DNA of 64,000 bases from Antitrichia curtipendula (taxonomy: Eukaryota; Streptophyta; Bryopsida; Hypnales; Leucodontaceae). The first letter of the stretch is position 1, and every line of letters begins with the position of its first letter. Location: assembly GCA_951230915.1 (NCBI GenBank), contig OX579638.1:5102696-5166695 (forward strand), written 5' to 3'. Positions 23,733 through 33,418 of the stretch are shown in pieces. The translations under genes and the position numbers were made by a program. The notes below the pieces were generated by a model. That model made no database searches. It was not told the origin of the DNA and saw only the letters and a program-made list of their open reading frames with translations.

Positions 23733-25515
23733 TGTCTTTTGTCACTAATGTCATTAACCCTTGAATAGGGGTTTAATGACATTAGTAACAAATCACAACA
23801 TCTCCCACAACATGTGTTCATAGGTTGGAACAATTGTCTCAAAGGCCTATACTACTTGCACAAAGACCTAGGCAAGCATCTTTGCACAAGAAATTGGACA
23901 TATTCACTCCCATTCTTATTCATTTTGGGATTGAAAATGAAAATAATCAACAAATTGTAGAAAATTCTAAAGGTGACTAAAGCTTCCAAAAATTGGCATG
24001 GAGGTGAACTTCATATGCTTGAACATATGCGCAAAGTTTTAGAGGGTTTGGTCCCTTCATTCAAAAGTTGTGGGAGATGTTGTGATTTGTCACTAATGTC
24101 ACTAATCTCCCAAAAAAAGGGATTAGTGACATTAGTGACAAATCACAACATCTCCCACAACACTTGATCAAAGGTTGGAGCAAATTCAAAGTAAATTTTT
24201 TATTTATTTTAAAAAATTAATTCAAAGTAAGAAAATTTTAATTATATTTATTTATTTTGCATTAGAATTATAACTTATAGTCCTAAATACATAGTCAAGA
24301 ATAAAGTAAATGATTAATTTTTATATGAAGGTTTTTTTTTCTTATATTTAAAAAAAATAATTCATTTTTTGAATTATTTTTTTTATAGTAGAATAAAAAA
24401 GTTTAGTTATAAAAATATTCTTTGAATTTAAAATGCAACAATTTATTTTAATATGAAGTTCTTTCATTTCTATCAAATTAATTCAAATTAAGAAAATTTT
24501 AATTATATTTATTTATTTCACATTAGCATTATAAGTTTATAACTTATAGTCATATAAATGTAAGTTGAAGTAAATTATTCAATTTTTAAAATAAATTCTT
24601 TTTAGTTTGTTAATTTAAAGTAAAGAATTTTTATAATGATTTTTTCTTCACAATATAATTTGTAGTCATGCAATTACTCTTTGAGTTTAATGTTAGGGAA
24701 AGTTGAAATCTGTAACACCAATAATCTATTGTAATATTTTGTGACAACTTTGACATTATCTTAAAATGAAATAGAAGGCCTTGCTTAAAACTTGATCTAG
24801 CCTAAACCACCCGTTGGCCTATCCGCCCGCCCGTTGGACGGACGGTGACCACTACGTCCGTTGCATCATCTGCAGACGCTACGTTTGAGCGTCTAGGTGT
24901 CCGATTTTTGGACATGATTTGCCCCAAGACTTTCTAATTTGTCAATCCTGGTCCATGGTGGACACAAAGAGGGGCGACCACGGGAAAATAAATAAATAAA
25001 TTAATTAAATAAATAAATAAATAAAGGACGACTGTAGGTTCATGATGTTCTCACGGTCACCCCTATTCGTGGTCGCCCGTACCCGTGGTTGCCCCTACTT
25101 GACTTGCTATACTTAGGTAGTTAGATTATTCAATATTGGATACCAAATTAATAATGGAGCTACTTTGTCAGTTAAAGCATATGAGCTGTTAGTGCCATAT
25201 ATGTAGTAGTCAAATTAATCTCTTTGTGTGGTGATTTATGACCAAAGATTTTATTTCCGTCTACAAAATCTGGAAAAAAAAGGGTTGACTCCGGATTCAC
25301 GATGTTCCCATGCTCACCCCTATCTGTGGTTATCACTATTTGTGGTCGCATATGAATGTGCCACGGAACTGCCATATAGCATCCAAGTGGTTGGGCAACA
25401 GAAGATTTTTTTTGAAAAAGTCAATGGTCAGTTTGACTTTGTTGGACATTGCAGAGGCTCTATTGAACATCACGTGTCACAATGTCCAGGAAGACAATCC
25501 TAGCCTAAACCACTA
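23733..25515. repeat. right arm of ~6-kb inverted-repeat complex
   Basis: Inverted counterpart of 19289-20905. It carries the core at 23811-24066 and the AT-rich block at 24180-24430. The CGGACGG block is at 24815-24860, and the block with CGGTCACCCCTATTCGTGGT is at about 25050-25090. The last block has a diverged direct copy at 25300-25350 (ATGCTCACCCCTATCTGTGG). An AAAT microsatellite sits at 24987-25025. No gene is seen. Confidence 0.6.
24067..24161. repeat. 95-bp near-perfect hairpin
   Basis: Arms of 45 and 43 bases with an A-rich loop of about 7 nt. The left arm begins GTTGTGGGAGATGTTGTGAT and the right arm ends ATCACAACATCTCCCACAAC. The only arm difference is two extra bases near the loop. 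Related, more diverged hairpins lie at 23733-23810 and 20836-20902, and a half-copy at 20521-20566. The hairpins therefore flank the shared ~255-bp core in both arms of the complex. Confidence 0.85.
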
Positions 25516-25575
25516 GTACACCTTCAAAAAAGAGACTTAAAAAAAACATACCCAAGAAAGTCAGTTGCAACAAAT
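25516..25575. other. short spacer before solo LTR
   Basis: Sixty bases of A-rich sequence with no feature. Confidence 0.4.
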
Positions 25576-26024
25576 TGTTAAGGATACAAGAATACTAGAC
25601 AAGACCCCTGCAAACTAAAAGAACTGATATGAATTGATATGAACTTGGATTAACAAGATGAGTACATGAGCAAGAAGAGAGGTGAGCGAAGGCTCCATGA
25701 GATGCATTGTCGAGACTTAAGAACTCTGCAGCCTTGATTCCAATATATACTCTAATCTAAAGTAAAAGAAAGTCTAAAGTAAAAGAAGCTTTAATCTAAA
25801 ATTAAAGTAAAAGACTAAAGTAAAAAAAGCTTTGATCTAAATCTAAAGTATAAGATTAAAGTAAGAGAAGCTTTAATCTAAAATTAAAGTATAAGACTAA
25901 AGTAAAAGAAACTTTAATCTTAAATAAAAGTATAAGACTAAAGTAAAAGAAGCTTTAATCTAAAATTAAAGTATAAGATTAAAGTAAAAGTAATTGGAAG
26001 GTTCCAAAGGTAATGTCCCTAATA
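25576..26024 (-). repeat. solo LTR of the chromovirus family with expanded internal repeats
   Basis: Collinear with the LTR at 10518-10792. The shared start is TGTTAAGGATACAAGAATAC against TGTCAAGGACACAAGAATAC, then GAACTTGGATTAACAAGATG, and the end is GGTAATGTCCCTAATA. It is about 175 bp longer because a unit of roughly 44 bp (AAGCTTTAATCTAAAATTAA...) is repeated about five times at 25745-25995, against a single tract in the other copy. No internal retrotransposon sequence flanks it, so it is probably the product of recombination between two LTRs. Confidence 0.75.
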
Positions 26025-26443
26025 TCTAAACTACAAAACATTAATATTAGAATGATAAAGGAGTTTTAAGACTTTATTACATAGAAAATGAAATGGAATT
26101 AACAATTTCAATTGAAGTTATTAAGTGATAAACTACATTTCATTTTTTCATGGTAAATTCTTAGAATTCCCTAATTTATAGATTAAAAGAAACTCTGCTT
26201 CTTACATCCAAGATTAGTGACAACTTGATTTTCATGATCTTGACTAACAATTAACGATGTCATTCCAAAAATACTATTGAGATTTGGTTGCAGTGAAAGT
26301 ACTTTCATTTATATTTATTAAGACAAAACTATAATTAATAAATTATATGCATACTTTAAAGATAAAATCTTAAATTTGAAAAAATATATTTTTGAAGGTA
26401 ACAATGCCAAAGCCTTAACTTTGACCCTTTTATGTGCAAATAT
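26025..26443. other. AT-rich spacer, nothing recognised
   Basis: No open frame of note, repeat or RNA gene is visible. Confidence 0.5.
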
Positions 26444-26584
26444 CATTAAAATGGCCTCATTCCATATGCCAATTTTAGACCATGTGGTCTAAACCGTAAA
26501 ACTGACATCTAAGATAGGTATACATTTTAGACCATGCCATGTACTGTAAAATTGCCAACGTTGCAGAATGATGCCATTATAATG
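26444..26584. repeat. small MITE with CATTAAAATGGC termini (copy 1)
   Basis: Begins CATTAAAATGGCCTCATTCC and ends GAATGATGCCATTATAATG, its inverted match with small changes. Length is about 141 bp with no coding content. Inside is an imperfect palindrome, TTTTAGACCATGTGGTCTAAA. Confidence 0.6.
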
Positions 26585-26712
26585 AAACTACCCATAAATC
26601 CTCATTCTTTCAAACTTTGCAAATTAATGTTTTTCACCTTTGTAAATTCAAGTACTATTGACTATTGACATAATCCAGAGATCATATCAAATTAAAATAC
26701 TAACGTGAATTT

Positions 26713-26808
26713 CATTAAAATGGCGGCATTTCAGAACTTTGGCGGTTTTAATCTATACCTATCCTAGATGTTCAGACAAAGTGGCAGATTTCATATGCCA
26801 TTTTAACG
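26713..26808. repeat. small MITE with CATTAAAATGGC termini (copy 2)
   Basis: Begins CATTAAAATGGCGGCATTTC and ends CATATGCCATTTTAACG. It shares the TATACCTATC(C/T)TAGATG phrase, inverted, with copy 1. About 96 bp, non-coding. A lone end of the same type lies at 2661-2673. Confidence 0.55.
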
Positions 26809-27040
26809 AAATTGACGTTTACTCCATTTTAAGTCTAGTGCAAAGTTTGCATACTTAAGTAAACGGATTTTATCTCTTTTGTTTACCTCTAAATTTTACC
26901 AGAGAATGATTTTAGCCTAATTACTTTGGACGATTGAGAAAATATGTGGAAAAAAAAAGGAAAAGTTGAAGCATCGTCTGTTCATCCGGCAATCATCCAA
27001 AATATGAACTCGGGGGAGGGACATCAGGAAAGTACCCCTC

Positions 27041-27245
27041 ATTGCTTCAATATTGTTGCAATATTGTTTCATTGGGTTAACAGTATAGTATTGAAAGTAT
27101 ATTGTTGCATTACTGCAAATAATAATGCAACAATATTGAAGCAATGGGAGCCTTGCATTTTTATTAAAATTATATTGTTTCAATACTGCAACAATACACT
27201 TTTAGTACTATACTGTTAACCCATTGAAGCAATACTGCAGCAATG
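27041..27245. repeat. fold-back element upstream of the F-box-like gene
   Basis: Built from inverted copies of CAATATTGAAGCAATGGG-like sequence. 27041-27110 (ATTGCTTCAATATTGTTGCA, then GGGTTAACAGTATAGTA) is matched in inverse by 27187-27245 (TACTATACTGTTAACCC, then GAAGCAATACTGCAGCAATG). An inner hairpin pairs 27041-27060 with 27126-27145. It lies about 1.1 kb upstream of the ATG at 28325 and might contribute promoter sequence or small RNAs. Confidence 0.7.
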
Positions 27246-28324
27246 GAATGGGTGGCTTTTTCCCTCGGAGGGCAAAGACCTCTAGTACTTCTCTCCGCTG
27301 TAGTTTCATCGAATTCCTTTCGGCTTTGCAGTTGTTGCTGTTGCTGATCGAGTGTCGAGCTAGCGCCGACCTTTTTTTCTCAAGTCTCAGGCTTCATTTG
27401 CGTGAAACTTGTTGTCGAACCCAGTTCTCTCCTGCAATTAGATCGCTCTCCGGTAGACCGTTCCGGTGAGCATGTGCTTTATTTTCACACAGCCTGATTG
27501 CCAGCAAGCACAGAGCCACAGATTTCTCTTGAGCACATTTGTAACAACTGTTGTTAACGTAACTACAATCGTTCTCAGTATTTTTTTAAAGAGTAGTTGC
27601 GAAGGATTCATGATTATTCGACGGCTTGCTTCTTCTTCTCTTGCTTGCAATCTCTGGAGTACGTAGGCTAGGGCTCCATCAGCTCATCACCAGCTTTTCA
27701 GTTTTCACGTCCAAGTTGCTAGCTGCCTAGCTTCCGTCGGAAGCTGCAGGTGCGGAATTATATTCTCCAGCATTTCGATCTCGTAATTTCCCTCCGTCAC
27801 GGTAGAAGAATTCGCAACTCTTTCTGGGGTTTGATCAGGCTATTGTCGGTCTACCGTCTCGTTATTTCAGGCAACCTATTCAGTCGCTTTTGTCGTGAAG
27901 GCATTTTTCTTCTCGCTGTTGCATTATTTATTCTATCCGAGGGATTTAGCCTGCCTTCTAGCTTTCAGAGTAGCTTAGTTATATTAGTCTTACGTTTGCT
28001 CGAATCTAGCTCAAGGGTAGTTTCTCATATTTTTTCCCTGCTTTCGAGTCGAGTTTGTTAAACGATAAGGATCGGAGTACTTAATGCGCATTGGTCGACT
28101 ACAATAAAGGAAAAAGCGAACCCTAGACTTAAGATAAAGGCGATAGCATGGATTCAATACGTTCGCAATCGCATTCGATCAGTACGGCTAGCTCAGCATT
28201 TTCTTTGCCCTGTTGCCAATGCATTGCCGCACGACTCCTGAACCCTAAGATGCTGAACTCGATCGACCCCATCAGTAATGACGTACTGGATATGTATTAA
28301 TTCCGTGGAGTGGCTCGTGCAGAT
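27246..28324 (+). other. upstream region of the F-box-like gene
   Basis: GC content rises at about 27250, as expected for a gene-proximal region. No conserved upstream exon is recognised. A short frame just before the gene (ISNDVLDMY, then stop, 28270-28299) resembles the start of an F-box (I/LP-x-D-V/L-L), which hints that the true N-terminus was lost or lies in another exon. No clear TATA box was identified. Confidence 0.4.
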
Positions 28325-29980
28325 ATGGCGACCCTGGACGCCAGCATGACTAACCCTGATCAGCGGACTCATCATTCGGAATCGGAGATGATCACCATCG
28401 GCGACTTGGTAGTGTGGCAACAGATGCCTTTCCTCTCGGTCCGCAGGCTGACTCATCTCAACTGCCCAAGATGGTCAATGTGGAATTCCTCCAACATCGC
28501 ACGCATCTCAAAGGCTCGGACGCTGGACGACACCCGAGACTGGTACTTCCCTATCATTGTCCAGAAGGAGACAATTGCCACCGTGAAAGCGAATCCTCCG
28601 ATCCGCACGTGCTCAGCTAAAATCGTGGGAACTTTTTCCTCGCTCCCGGTCAAGGATGTATGGTCGTCATGGTCTGGAATCTGGCACTCGAGCGCACAAC
28701 ACGCATCGGAGAGGGCGAGCCCGCTCCCTCCCATGACACACCTCCCTGACGAATGGCTCCACTTCAGCATCCCTCGAGACGACATCATGGCTAGTGCAGG
28801 TGGTCTGCTCCTGATCAAGAGTGACGTTGTCCCTATTCGCCGCAGCAAGCGCCTGAACCCAGTGCTTGCCGATTCCAACCCCTCCTCGATCTCGGACACC
28901 ACGAAGCTGTCGAGTGGGTGGACAACGAATCACACGCCCCAGTCCTGGCAGCGCCTGTTGGTGTGCAACCCGCTGACGAGAGAATGCAGGGAACTCCCGG
29001 CAGCTGATTGTCGACGGCTGAGATTGGCGTCGTGGAGGGTTGCCTACAATAATGGCGTTCAAGCGCGCCTGGTGGCCGACGAAGACGCCAATTGTTACCA
29101 AGTGATTCTCACTTTCAGCGACTTCGTGGCCATTTACAGGTCCACCACCACCAGCTGGAATTGTGTGCGATTTCCGCAGGAGCGTCCTTGGGGTCGACGT
29201 ATTCCCTCGACATATTTATTGTTATTTGTCAGATGGGAGTACATTTGTGCAAGTGCACATGTGGGTGGGCGTCTCTACTTCGCAGACGTGCAATGCACAA
29301 CCGCTGCCGCTGCAAATTTGGAGCCCAGCCAGGAAGCCAGGAACGCCGCTACTTTGCGGCTCTTCGAAGTCAACGCGGAAGCAGGGAAATGGCAAGTTGT
29401 CCAGGAGTACACTCTTCGGAAGTTCCATATACCATCTCTGAAAATCCCTGTCGTGGAGTTTTTCTATGACATGAGTATATTGCCGTATCTCGAGATCTTG
29501 GAATGTCTGGGAGGCTTGTACGCGGTCCTTCCTGCAAAGATTCACGACGCCTGGCTCATCGGAGAGGAGCAACCCCAGGACTGGAAGTCGGAGACTCTCC
29601 TTAGTTGGGACGAATTTCGGAGAAAACTTGTTTCCATGCCCCTTTGTTTTTACATCATGAAACTGCAGGGACACGGAGTGGATTGTGGAGTCCTGCGAAT
29701 CCAGGTTCCTTTCAGTGAAATTGAAGTTGATTATATGTCTCGTATGATGCGTTTGATGTCTATTGCCGGACTGGAACGGTTTTTCTTTCGGAACTGGTTC
29801 AGCTGCGAGGCGCGAGGCAGCGTGATCTGGGTGGCGTGCGAGGATTATCTGCTGTCATTCGATGTGGTGTCTGGAGAGTCGCAGACGCAGATCATATCTG
29901 TGGACGACGGCACTACTCATCAGTTCGGAGAGGAGATACTGAGATTCGCTTACAGACCGAGCTTGCATATGAAACCATGA
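28325..29980 (+). CDS. F-box/kelch-like protein with degenerate F-box (551 aa)
   Basis: Intronless frame starting at ATG 28325 (MATLDASMTN); an in-frame GTG at 28310 is not needed. Residues about 22-62 (GDLVVWQQMPFLSVRRL, then W-x3-NSSNIARISKAR) resemble the second half of a plant F-box, the module that binds SKP1 in SCF ubiquitin ligases. The usual LPxDLL-type start is missing and the Cys-x-x-W segment is diverged. Next comes DWYFPIIVQ, then LLVCNPLTRECRELPAA, IYRSTTTSWNCVRFP, GGRLYFADV, LRLFEVNAEAGKWQVVQEY and WVACEDYLLSFDVVSGES. These are kelch-/F-box-associated-type beta-propeller phrases (CNP-x-T; GG-x-LYF) found in plant F-box proteins. Its likely role is substrate recruitment for ubiquitination, with unknown substrate. 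Codon usage is GC-richer than the surroundings, and the frame is uninterrupted, so it is probably expressed. Whether it still binds SKP1 is uncertain. Confidence 0.7.
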   Translation: MATLDASMTNPDQRTHHSESEMITIGDLVVWQQMPFLSVRRLTHLNCPRWSMWNSSNIARISKARTLDDTRDWYFPIIVQKETIATVKANPPIRTCSAKIVGTFSSLPVKDVWSSWSGIWHSSAQHASERASPLPPMTHLPDEWLHFSIPRDDIMASAGGLLLIKSDVVPIRRSKRLNPVLADSNPSSISDTTKLSSGWTTNHTPQSWQRLLVCNPLTRECRELPAADCRRLRLASWRVAYNNGVQARLVADEDANCYQVILTFSDFVAIYRSTTTSWNCVRFPQERPWGRRIPSTYLLLFVRWEYICASAHVGGRLYFADVQCTTAAAANLEPSQEARNAATLRLFEVNAEAGKWQVVQEYTLRKFHIPSLKIPVVEFFYDMSILPYLEILECLGGLYAVLPAKIHDAWLIGEEQPQDWKSETLLSWDEFRRKLVSMPLCFYIMKLQGHGVDCGVLRIQVPFSEIEVDYMSRMMRLMSIAGLERFFFRNWFSCEARGSVIWVACEDYLLSFDVVSGESQTQIISVDDGTTHQFGEEILRFAYRPSLHMKP

Positions 29981-31065
29981 AGCGGATCATGGACCTGGTC
30001 CATCGATTGTGGTCTGACCGTAACCACCCACGCATTGGGATAATCTTATAGTGAGACTTATCGTAACTATAAATCCACGTACGATTTGTAGTCGCAGGTC
30101 TGAAACTTGTTACTGTGCAGTTGAAGTTTGTGTGCTCAGATTGGTTGCAACATTAGATTTGACGTGTGTTGAATCGCATTTGACTTGTTTTACTTGTTGG
30201 CAAGCTAGCAAGTGGAATATCAGAATATGGTTCACGGACAAAGTGTATGGACACATTGAACATTTGAAATGGATACATGTATTATTCAATGATATGTCCT
30301 GCATGGCGTGCAATTACCTGTGGGACTTGATTAATCAGTTCGTGTAATAGGCCTTTCATAAGAATACGATTATTTGGAGCCTTGGTTTGATCTCGATGCA
30401 GGGAAGCAAGATAAGAATCTCTCAATCACAGACACGGGATTGAGTATGAGACTATGAGTATGATTGAATTTGCACTGTGTTGGGTCCATGTAGAGGGCAC
30501 ACATTGATCAATGCACCAAGCTTGGAGAACCAAGTTTGAATTTATTTGTACTAGATCTGTAAGTATTCAATGGTGGTAAATTATTTAGTCCCATACTCCC
30601 ATGATTCCTTGATATATCTTGATGTTCAATGATGGTTTAAAGTTTTTCTTAAACATTCAAGAAAAATCAATTGAATATTATTTTCATGCACGTGCATAAA
30701 TTTCAGCTTCGAGGTTTTGTTGTCCGGGTTCATACAGACATACAGTATATCAAAAGCACTGGATCGTTTGTGTAATCGCCGAAGGACCTTTGTAAATTTT
30801 GTTCCCTCAAGAGACAAATGAAATTTCAAGCAGTCTTCTATGACGACAATTTTAATCACCTAAAGGTTGTCACGTTGAGGACTACGTTTCACCAAAAAAT
30901 CTCTAAAATTGTCATCTTAGTGTGATGATTAAAGTTGAATTAAAAAAACTATATATCTTTTGTATATTCAAAAAACGACTTTTGTATTAGACTTGTGTGA
31001 GTCTATGAGAATGATTCTGAGGAAAAGATTTCAAAAACTCTAATCAAGTAAATTGTAAGAAGCAC
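29981..31065. other. 3' flank of F-box-like gene and intergenic DNA
   Basis: No supported gene. It presumably includes the 3' untranslated region of the F-box-like gene. No repeat beyond short dispersed phrases is visible; ACCAAAAAATCT at about 30892 recurs at 60761. Confidence 0.45.
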
Positions 31066-31326
31066 TCCAAGCAGGCGACCTCGTTGATGAGAAGTGGGAT
31101 CAGCCGAAACAGGGCGTTTCCAATGTGACCAGAGCTGCAGCACAAGACCAGAGCAACGACGGCAGTCATGCAATTGGTGACAAGTGGGAGCAAGCAAAGA
31201 ATGTTACGGCCAACAACGTTGGGGCGGTTAACGACGGAACCGGCAACCTCTTGCTAAAGAGGGGTGACGTACACCATGGGCAATGCTTACGAGAAAGTGA
31301 AGGCCACTGTCATTCCTCACAATTAG
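31066..31326 (+). pseudogene. LEA-protein gene remnant
   Basis: In the frame of 31074 it reads GDLVDEKWDQPKQGVSNVTR and then AIGDKWEQAKNVTANNVG. These are the hydrophilic 11-mer-like repeats (G-D/E-K-W-x-QAK) of late embryogenesis abundant proteins, which protect cells during drying. After about 31265 the LEA-like ending (MGNAYEKVKATVIPHN, stop at 31324) lies in another frame, implying a frameshift. There is no start codon or N-terminal part. A shorter inverted relative lies at 37011-37117. The evidence supports a fragment, not a working gene. Confidence 0.5.
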
Positions 31327-31769
31327 ATCGAGCTTCTGGCTGTTTTAGGAAGTTAACTAGAATAGCTAGAGTCCACTGTCCAATACACTTCAATACACTG
31401 TCACGATCGGTTGTACAATTGCATCGATCGGTGAACTTTAATGTTTTAAATGTGCAAGAAGTTATATCGATGCTCGACATTTTAATTTCATTGTGTCATC
31501 GTTACATGTCAAGAACTATTGTTAGATTATACAATCTGTTCATATGGTCTGCAACTGTTCTTTGTGTCCAGATCTTGGCGAAGATTCGTTGCAACATGCT
31601 TAATGCCTTAATACTTGTTCATGAATTGTCATCTGTCGATCGCAAATTCGCAACTACCACTTCTTTTCTGGTTCATGTCAGCCAGACTCATTCGATCAAC
31701 ATGTCTAATTTTTCCAGTTTCAGGACTTTGTTGCTATGATTTTCACTTTTGATTTGTCCTCACTAAAAG
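31327..31769. other. intergenic, no feature recognised
   Basis: Open frames here show no conserved motif. It may be 3' flanking sequence of the former LEA gene. Confidence 0.4.
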
Positions 31770-33002
31770 ATACAAGATAAGATTATGAGCGCAACAAAGT
31801 TTTAAAGGCTCCAATGGAATTAAGTACTGATGGTCACAGACCGGGGGCCAGCTAGAATCAATAAAGCCACAACTAAAGCTTGGCCACGAGAACATGTCTC
31901 GGAACATGTCAAACCCAATATCGCCTGGTATGTGCATTAGAAGCTTACACTGAGTACATTCCTCTGTCCACTACATGGTCTATTTAGTGCGGGTTCCGAA
32001 GTACTTAATTAAAGTGGGTGTTGTATGTCATTGTAGGGATTTGAAGCATAAGATTGTGAACAGTGTTGTCATGCATCAAGTCAATACTTCTGAATAAATG
32101 AATGCAAGGTGATTTTTACAGAAAAAAGTGGCCATATGAAATAAAATGGCCCACAAGTCAGAGTGCACATAAGGATATACTAGGGACACTCATGTATAGT
32201 AACGAACTCTGGTATAGAAATTGCAGAAAGGGCTTTAATGCAGCAAAACTCAACTCATTACAAGCAAGCAGGAGCTAGCTTGGGATAACTACTGCTACCA
32301 TTTCAGCTGAGGAGCTGCAATTGGCAACATCCATCAACAACATCATCCCTACGTTAACTTGCCAGTTGCCTGAAATCAAACTACTGCGGTAGTAAAGTTG
32401 CACTGAAAATACTGTTGCATAGCTAGGAAGAAACGTACTGTCTCATAGAAATTGCAGAAAGGGCTTTATTGCAGCAAAACTCAACTCAGTACAAATAAGC
32501 AGTAGCTAACTTGAGCTGACTACTGCTACCATTCACCAGCTGAGGAGCTGCAACTCGCGACATCCATCAACAAAATCAACTCTTCGTTAACTTGCCATTT
32601 GTCTGACATTACGGCTCCCAAAATCCAAGACAGTTACGAACTTATAGGCAGACCATCTTGTCCTCCCCAGGGCCGTGAGTTCACCGCTACCTCGCTCAGA
32701 AGGGGAATGTGTAGCCTGCAACAACAAAGCATCCTCTGCCTTGTCAGCTCTCACGAAATCGTCCACTCTCACCATGTGAGCCAGCAGGCATGAATCAAAG
32801 TCTACACGAAGCAATGTGTAATGAAAGCGGAATTGAAAGAAGTGCTGAAAGTAGTGCTGAATACATCATTGCTACATGGAACGACAGTGGCGTGGATAGA
32901 CTTGAGAGATAGAAGTGAAGGGAGAGTTGATCGAGTGCGTGCACTCACGTCCGCATCGGAAGCCTCTCAGGTCCGAGCGCCCGCACTTCTTGGGCAGCTG
33001 CA
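31770..33002. repeat. left arm of inverted duplication containing the lipid-transfer gene 3' half
   Basis: Matches 34654-35598 in inverse orientation, for example GCAACAAAGTTTTAAAGGCT against AGCCTTTAAAACTTTGTTAC, and throughout the lipid-transfer coding end, intron and second exon. It is longer than the right arm mainly because of a tandem duplication of about 233 bp at 32214-32597. Confidence 0.8.
32214..32597. repeat. tandem duplication (~233-bp period) in the 3' flank of the lipid-transfer gene
   Basis: TAGAAATTGCAGAAAGGGCT begins both copies (about 32214 and 32447). Both continue through GCAGCAAAACTCAACTCA and GCTGAGGAGCTGCAA to GTTAACTTGCCA. The inverted counterpart at about 35085-35230 has only one copy, so this duplication is specific to the left arm or was lost on the right. 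Confidence 0.8.
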
Positions 33003-33267
33003 ATCCGTTGTTCACCATCTGCGCGGGGAAGGACGAGGACTTCAGCTGGTTGCACATGCAGTTCTTGTCCGCGGTCCTCACCACGTTGCAACACTGCTGG
33101 CTGGGAGGAGGAGGGCGAGCTCCCTGAACAGCTTTCATGCACGGCAACAGCGCGTTGGGGTTGCACACCCCGGCGGCGTCGCTGGGTTCCGCCACCATGG
33201 CCAGCACCACCAGCACGCAAAGACCCACCAGAGCCGCAGCTGCCACGCGCTTGGATCCCCCTGCCAT
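32696..33267 (-). CDS. DIR1-type non-specific lipid-transfer protein (112 aa, 2 exons)
   Basis: Exon 1 is 32949-33267 and exon 2 is 32696-32715, separated by a 233-bp intron (GTGAGT...TTGTTGCAG). The ATG at 33267 gives MAGGSKRVAA. Residues 1-31 are a signal peptide with a hydrophobic core (ALVGLCVLVVLAMVA), so the product is secreted. The mature part has the eight-cysteine pattern C35-x7-C43-x15-CC(59,60)-x9-C70-x-C72-x22-C95-x9-C105. This is the fold that makes a lipid-binding cavity; the short CxC spacing and Pro-rich loop resemble the type-2/DIR1-like group, which functions in cuticle lipid or defence-signal transport. The last intron lies just before a seven-residue end (RYTFPF after G106), typical of these genes. 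The same exon-2 end is conserved in the inverted copy at 34961-34980, which supports the splice model. Confidence 0.85.
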
Positions 33268-33410
33268 TGTTGTGAGTCCTGCTCTTGTATGACTCACTAC
33301 GTGCCACCGCAAGCTTGATCACAACTTGAAGTCAAAGATGAAGTTTCAGCTTGAAGAGTTGGCAAGCAGAATGAAGCTGAAGATGATTTGAACTGACTGT
33401 GCACTGCACT

Positions 33411-33418
33411 CTTATATA
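33411..33418 (-). promoter_or_regulatory. TATA box of the lipid-transfer gene
   Basis: Minus-strand TATATAAG about 145 bp upstream of the ATG. Its position suits transcription starting near 33380 with a leader of roughly 110 nt. Confidence 0.55.
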
